This document shows positions 61,801 to 64,000 of a stretch of DNA of 64,000 nt, in pieces. The stretch is from Astropecten irregularis (Eukaryota > Echinodermata > Asteroidea > Paxillosida > Astropectinidae). Below the pieces are notes generated by a model. It was not told where the DNA came from. It worked only from the letters and a program-made list of their open reading frames with translations, and made no database searches. Location: positions 5,828,001-5,892,000 of the forward strand of contig OZ020254.1 of NCBI GenBank assembly GCA_963971285.1, written 5' to 3'. Both the position numbers and the translations under genes were made by a program. Numbering within the stretch: the first letter of the stretch is position 1; the number at the start of each line of letters is the position of its first letter.

Positions 61801-61838
61801 TTCGAGTGGAGCACATTCGGGGAGCTGGACGAAGCCAT
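19658..61838 (-). CDS. NDRG-family protein (alpha/beta-hydrolase-like), complete 13-exon gene
   Basis: Thirteen minus-strand exons join without a phase break to 1086 nt (361 aa): 61785-61838, 45138-45188, 41014-41074, 35369-35486, 34817-34879, 34156-34225, 32994-33080, 29003-29083, 27505-27602, 26717-26804, 25616-25699, 24738-24789 and 19658-19836. NDRG landmarks appear in order: MHDIGLN (49-55), HINAPGQ (79-85), YTYPTMKQIAEELP (from 96), LIGAGEGAGA (123-132), LLGLILLEC, an FLEW...KL cap region, HNLSLYINVFQSRTDI, CPTLVVTGHESP and YFIQGIGG before a 59-residue tail. The hydrolase nucleophile elbow GxSxG reads GEGAG (127-131), Ser to Gly, as in other NDRGs, so it is probably non-catalytic. The tail holds RLGRAAS and RRSHSKS, resembling the basic/Ser phosphosites of vertebrate NDRG tails. 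Family roles include stress response, trafficking and differentiation; the exact function here is unknown. Divergence from NDRG1-4 is considerable, so no paralogue is named. Invertebrate relatives are often labelled ZK1073.1-like. Confidence 0.88.
19837..24737 (-). other. NDRG-like intron 12
   Basis: 4.9 kb. Contains TTAA-type MITE copy 2. A 135-codon open frame at 21669-22076 (minus) has no family resemblance and no splice support, so I treat it as chance. No other exon recognised. Confidence 0.6.
22866..23226 (+). mobile_element. TTAA-type MITE, copy 2
   Basis: Flanked by TTAA on both sides (22866-22869 and 23223-23226). The terminal inverted repeats are AGGTAATATCATACTTTG and the complement of CAAAGTATGATACTACCT. 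About 353 bp, non-coding, with a central GATCTTTTAAAAGATC palindrome. TTAA duplication is typical of piggyBac-type elements. In NDRG-like intron 12. Confidence 0.85.
24738..24789 (-). CDS. NDRG-like exon 12
   Basis: 52 nt. Acceptor ttttttcctctgcag, donor GTAAGT. It encodes PEKLAESMQYFIQGIGG, matching the family's PGKLTEAFKYFLQGMGY. Confidence 0.92.
24790..25615 (-). other. NDRG-like intron 11
   Basis: 826 bp of AT-rich sequence. No exon or element recognised. Confidence 0.6.
25616..25699 (-). CDS. NDRG-like exon 11
   Basis: 84 nt, phase 0 at both ends. Acceptor tctttgcag, donor GTAAGA. It encodes EKVFNMIPKGEKTMLKAEDV then GGDIKEEH. KAEDVGG replaces the family's KMADxGG. Confidence 0.88.
25700..26716 (-). 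other. NDRG-like intron 10
   Basis: About 1.0 kb carrying the hairpin MITE at 25785-25908. No exon recognised. Confidence 0.6.
25785..25908. mobile_element. Hairpin MITE, family B copy 1
   Basis: The arms AATGGGAGACTTTGGAGAAC and TGGTCTTCAAGTCAACAG are complemented by CTGTTGACTAGAAGAC and GTTCTCCAAAGTCTCCCATT. CpG-rich centre (GCATGCGCGCGTTG). A second copy is at 35938-36059. Confidence 0.85.
26717..26804 (-). CDS. NDRG-like exon 10
   Basis: 88 nt. Acceptor tttttacttgcag, donor GTAAGT. It encodes RTDISQQLKNLHCPTLVVTG then HESPHITEV, equivalent to the family's LKCPxxLVVGDxSP strand. Confidence 0.9.
26805..27504 (-). other. NDRG-like intron 9
   Basis: 700 bp. An A-rich/(AAAT)n stretch (26811-26842) lies just inside the acceptor end and gives the intron its pyrimidine tract. 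No exon recognised. Confidence 0.6.
27505..27602 (-). CDS. NDRG-like exon 9
   Basis: 98 nt. Acceptor cttgatttcag, donor GTAGGT. It encodes RKESPEAVKEFHASLYDRMN then AHNLSLYINVFQ, matching the family's NxxNLxLFxxxYxxRxDL region. Confidence 0.9.
28163..28307. mobile_element. Inverted-repeat MITE, family C
   Basis: The left end AGGCTGAGTACCAAATCTCT, then GGCTGTGGCCACAAA, is mirrored by TTTGTGGTCGCAGCC and AGAGATTTGGGACACAGCCT. About 145 bp, in NDRG-like intron 8. Confidence 0.8.
29003..29083 (-). CDS. NDRG-like exon 8 (cap region)
   Basis: 81 nt, phase 0 at both ends. The acceptor has a run of T followed by GTGTGCTTAG; the donor is GTAAGT. It encodes FASWKLDKLHKMNPSTEKYL then LWHHYGG. It supplies the cap segment (family KLxG...HxFG) that would otherwise be missing between WAEGK and RKESPEAV. 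The exon was found from that gap and its phase. Confidence 0.82.
29404..29493. repeat. Short hairpin repeat
   Basis: TTTCGATCCTAGCAGAATCT and TTCTC pair with GAGAAAGATCCTGCTAGGATCGAAA. A half copy (TTTCGATCCTAGCAGGATG) occurs at 38300-38320, so this is a dispersed family. Confidence 0.7.
30680..30892. mobile_element. Inverted-repeat MITE, family D
   Basis: Begins CTGGGGCCAATTTCATG and ends with the complement CTTGTGAAATTGGCCCCAG. About 210 bp. Related GGCC-ATTTCA ends occur near 45310. Confidence 0.7.
31217..31572 (-). mobile_element. TTAA-type MITE, copy 3
   Basis: Reverse orientation relative to the other copies. TTAA at 31217-31220 and 31569-31572, with ends AGGTAGTATCATACTTTGG and GTATGATATTACCT. 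Central GATCTTTTAAAGATC palindrome. In NDRG-like intron 7. Confidence 0.85.
32994..33080 (-). CDS. NDRG-like exon 7
   Basis: 87 nt, phase 0 at both ends. Acceptor cgttttcag, donor GTACGT. It encodes ALAGKRLLGLILLECTSGSA then GFLEWAEGK, aligning with the family's VEGLVLINVxPxAxGWxxW. Confidence 0.9.
33081..34155 (-). other. NDRG-like intron 6
   Basis: 1.1 kb, with the hairpin MITE at 33128-33298. No exon recognised. Confidence 0.6.
33128..33298. mobile_element. Hairpin MITE, family E copy 1
   Basis: The left arm (GTATAATACTCTTTTAGGAA, GATGTGTGGTCC, GACCGATGAGAGTG) is complemented on the right (CACTCTCATCGGTCC, GGACCACACATC, AAAGAGTATTATACGTGG). About 170 bp. Confidence 0.82.
34156..34225 (-). 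CDS. NDRG-like exon 6 (degenerate nucleophile elbow)
   Basis: 70 nt. Acceptor actccttgcag, donor GTAAGT. It encodes IDDTRELIGAGEGAGATIMV then RFA. The GEGAG elbow lacks the serine nucleophile of active hydrolases, as is usual in NDRGs. Confidence 0.9.
34817..34879 (-). CDS. NDRG-like exon 5
   Basis: 63 nt. Acceptor catcgacag, donor GTGAGT. It encodes YTYPTMKQIAEELPEILRNL, equivalent to the family's YPTMDxLAEMLP helix. Confidence 0.9.
35060..35128 (+). repeat. tRNA-like 3' half (box B fragment)
   Basis: AAGGTTCGAATCCCTTCCACG contains a pol III box B with a plausible T-arm. The upstream sequence does not fold as a full tRNA, so this is a tRNA-derived repeat fragment rather than a gene. Confidence 0.4.
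35181..35310. mobile_element. Hairpin MITE, family E, one-armed copy
   Basis: TAAGGCTTGCGGTAACACCA, then AGTTGTGTGGTCCTGAAAAG and GACCGATGAGAGTGGATTCT, match the left arm of 33128-33298. The right half is different. A further end fragment (CATGGTGTCTCTGCAAGC) is at about 39300-39318. Confidence 0.7.
35369..35486 (-). CDS. NDRG-like exon 4
   Basis: 118 nt. Acceptor gctcccag, donor GTAAGC. It encodes TSWVKFLKAKCMENFASRAA, then FIHINAPGQHDKADNLPE. HINAPGQ corresponds to the family's HVDAPGQ. Confidence 0.9.
35938..36059. mobile_element. Hairpin MITE, family B copy 2
   Basis: GGGAGACTTTGGAGAACCGG, a centre with GAGCATGCGCACGTTG, then the complementary AGTTCTCCAAAGTCTCCCAT. Same family and orientation as 25785-25908. 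In NDRG-like intron 3. Confidence 0.85.
40555..40958. mobile_element. mariner-like non-autonomous element
   Basis: TA-flanked (40555-40556 and 40957-40958). Ends CAGGGTGTCCC and the complement GGGACACCCTG, with subterminal inverted segments ATAACCAAGACATGGCTG and ACCATGTCTTGGCTATCACC. About 400 bp, no transposase frame. Confidence 0.85.
41014..41074 (-). CDS. NDRG-like exon 3 (HDIGLN motif)
   Basis: 61 nt. Acceptor tattttcaacag, donor GTAAGT. It encodes GDVTNHHKILVVTMHDIGLN. The MHDIGLN segment is a hallmark of NDRG proteins. Confidence 0.92.
41473..41551 (-). repeat. tRNA-derived sequence (SINE head or tRNA pseudogene)
   Basis: On the minus strand it reads box A TAGCTCAGCGG and box B GGTTCGAATCC, with tRNA-like spacing and a loop CTAGTAA (AGT would be a Thr anticodon). 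The anticodon stem and acceptor stem do not pair, so it is not a functional tRNA. Confidence 0.55.
44500..44516 (+). repeat. 17-base G run
   Basis: Uninterrupted run of 17 G in NDRG-like intron 2. On the transcribed sense strand this is a C run. Confidence 0.9.
45138..45188 (-). CDS. NDRG-like exon 2
   Basis: 51 nt, phase 0 at both ends. Acceptor tattccag, donor GTAAGA. It encodes EKVVKTEKWGDFNCFLQ, the first beta hairpin preceding the HDIGLN strand. Confidence 0.85.
46730..46766. repeat. Minisatellite of 9-bp TGCATGCAG
   Basis: About four exact units of AGTGCATGC in a row, within NDRG-like intron 1. The unit contains the palindrome TGCATGCA. Confidence 0.85.
55270..55370. repeat. Imperfect tandem repeat (GTAATTAAATATA)
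   Basis: GTGTAATTAAATATAC, ATGTAATTAAATATAC and GTGTAATTAAATATAG, two of them preceded by GTACA. Three units with spacing of roughly 20 and 45 bp, plus GTAATTGAAAAATCATC between them. Local duplication in NDRG-like intron 1. Confidence 0.65.
61785..61838 (-). CDS. NDRG-like exon 1 (start codon)
   Basis: 54 nt from ATG at 61836-61838. It encodes MASSSSPNVLHSNAPEAV with donor GTGAGT. Its context is less AT-rich and has more CpG than the introns. It ends in phase 0, matching exon 2. The N-terminus is not conserved in the family, so support is the splice site, phase and position. Confidence 0.75.
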
Positions 61839-63801
61839 CTTTGAAAAAAAAAACCGTATTCTTAGTGTCACAGCTGCAGAAAGTAAAAATTAAATTGTTT
61901 TTTGGAAATCACAGGGCAGAAACCTCTTTGCACATTAGCCTATTCACGATCACACGTACACGTACGTAGAAACGACACGACCACTCGGTGAGCTCCACGA
62001 TAGTGCCGAGCCCAGATATTACGCCTACATCGATTGTTTTCGTTAATTTCCGGATATGTCCGGATTGGACCGTTACATTTCACACAAAGGGAAGGCTAAG
62101 GCTACTCAACCCGTATGCTTAATCAGAATGCATTCATTTGACATCTGCGTATCCTATCCGTACCACCCATTTGTAAGAATCAGTTAAAATTCGAACAAGC
62201 AATATTTCAAGGGCGACCGCAATGCCAAAGATTTAACCGTTTGTATTTTGTATTGCCTCAAGATAAAAATAATACCCCCCTTTTTGGTTTTGAATTATGC
62301 CCAACTATATGAGACAGCACGTGACCTTGAAAAGCAACAGAGTACGAGCGAGCAGACGATAGCCTCAGTTCTGGCGCGCCTATCGCTGGGTGCAACGTGC
62401 AATGACAGGAGCCGAGTATTTTAATCGATCAAAATAATGATTAGCCTAAAAACACAATGCAAGGTCACCGTTATATAATGGCGTTGTCCTCGGCCGGTCT
62501 ACCGAGAGTGGCCTTTTAATTATAAATACTTAAAGCTCGTCGCTGTTTCTTGCTTTGGTGATGCATTGCCGTTTCTTTTGTGACGTCTTTTTAGAAGCCA
62601 TGATTTTTAAACTGAAACCAAGGTCGGGCCAAACTTCGAGTTATAATAGTTGGGGCCTACCACTGTCTTACGGAAAGCAACGTTTTGGTGTCAATACACG
62701 TAAATGATTACCTGAATAAATGCTGTATTTTGAATTTTGAAAGACATGGAATGCAAATGTGTTAAATTATGTTTGGTTTGGGGCCGGCCCCGCCCTCAAA
62801 CATACGGTACAACAGGTGGTTTTTAATAAAATAATAAGCAAACTATACGAACAGCGCCGCCGACAATGAGGGTTAACGAGCTGTTTTTATGCGCTCTTTA
62901 TTGTTTCGAATATTGAAGGATATTCCATTGAAAGTATTTGTTTTCTCTCTACTTTTGTCTAAGAAATATATTTTGAAATACCAAACACAAGATGGAGAAA
63001 AATATCAAAACCTCCTCAGCTTTGTTTAAAGGCAAACCATTCTTGATAGAGTGATATGTCCTATGTTCTACACTTTTTGTTTTACAAAATTGATCTAAAT
63101 TTACAATAAATTATTCTACAACTAATCATCTATGCCAATAGACACATTTCAACTAGTGTTCAAAGAAAATCCACGTTGCTTTGTTGTCGTTTGAGTTGTT
63201 GTTGTTTGTTTTAGTGAGTGTGCAAAGGGGCCATACCTACTTCACCAACCACTCAGTTTTGAATGCTATGTACTAAAATGCTTAATTGTTTATATTTACA
63301 TCTGATAATTAATGTGGTATAAGCAAAGTTAAGTTAATCATGTATCATGGAATTGTTAGCTTGATAAGTTATTCAATCTAAGACCCAATCAATTTGGTTG
63401 CCTTTATTAATTATGATCATTATTAATATTTTTATTTTATCATCTCAACAGATTGGAATGCCTTTGAACAGATCTGCCTCATGAAGGGTCAATATTTAAT
63501 ATTGTGCTTCCAAGGCTGACAATATTTTTCTTAATCTAACAATCTGAGCAATTTGGGGAAAATTTGGCACCTTCAAATTTTCATGAAAAACATGGCAAAT
63601 TTGGTAAGTTTGGATGACAAGACGAAAAACAAAAACGTTCCAAGTTTAATAACTTGGATAGTTTTTGTTTTGATGAAAATAAGAAGTATTTAGCAAGACT
63701 TCATTTCCACCTGTTGCATTTTTAACTCGATACATTACACCATACTTTGCATGCTATTCTCATTTTGGGGGAATTTTAAAGTAAATGCACTGTGTGTTCA
63801 G
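61839..63801 (-). promoter_or_regulatory. NDRG-like 5' flank and promoter region
   Basis: Sequence immediately upstream of the start codon is richer in CpG than the introns (roughly 61930-62500, including GGCGCGCC near 62375), with no obvious TATA box, fitting a dispersed-initiation promoter. The transcription start cannot be placed. From about 62.9 kb the sequence is AT-rich with no gene seen. Confidence 0.4.
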
Positions 63802-64000
63802 TTAAAGGTAATATCATACTTTGTTTTTTTTTAAAGAAATACGTGACTCATCGGCAAAAATATCAAGGAAGATAAAATAATCTGTGAAAATTTCAGTCCC
63901 ATACGGTGCCCACTTTTTGAGAAAATGGTGAAAAACTGACACAGTATTTCTGAAGTCTTTTCTCTTTTATTTTTGATCTTTAAAAGATCAAAAATAATTT
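63802..64000 (+). mobile_element. TTAA-type MITE, copy 4 (cut by window end)
   Basis: Starts TTAA-AGGTAATATCATACTTTG and matches copy 2 (TCAGTCCCATACGGTGCCCA) up to the central GATC palindrome, where the window ends. Confidence 0.85.

Overview
The window is metazoan nuclear DNA. It has intron-rich genes with GT-AG junctions, a tRNA-derived SINE, many miniature inverted-repeat elements, and large introns full of dispersed palindromic words (TACATG arrays, TAGGCCTA). Gene content and repeat style suggest a marine deuterostome invertebrate, most likely an echinoderm. That placement is an inference from repeat style, not something the coding sequence proves.

Three protein-coding genes can be assembled exon by exon with consistent splice phases. 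(1) 369-6440, plus strand: the last ten exons seen (477 aa) of DNAAF9 (C20orf194/Shulin family), an outer-dynein-arm assembly factor. Its 5' part lies outside the window. Its 3' UTR runs to a polyadenylation signal at 7518. (2) 9368-12132, minus strand: a complete four-exon gene for mitochondrial ATP synthase subunit e (ATP5ME), 67 aa, with the GxxxG motif. (3) 19658-61838, minus strand: a complete thirteen-exon NDRG-family gene, 361 aa. It has a pseudo-hydrolase core without the serine nucleophile and a short basic, serine-rich C-terminal tail. Its first intron alone is about 16.6 kb.

Layout: DNAAF9 and ATP5ME converge (tail to tail), and ATP5ME lies downstream of NDRG on the same strand. 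12.1-19.6 kb is intergenic plus the probable long NDRG 3' UTR. 19.8-61.8 kb is NDRG introns and exons. 61.8-64 kb is its upstream flank. Most non-coding sequence is repeat-derived: TTAA-flanked MITEs (four copies), TA-flanked pogo-like and mariner-like non-autonomous elements, several foldback or hairpin families, and the SINE.

The three genes do not form a pathway, and I see no operon-like or defence-like system. The most interesting observations are: a TTAA MITE whose end abuts and partly supplies the splice acceptor of the penultimate DNAAF9 exon; a degenerate P-loop followed by a CobW-like motif order in DNAAF9; conservation of basic/serine phosphosite-like motifs in the NDRG tail; and strong enrichment of self-complementary words in the NDRG 5' introns.
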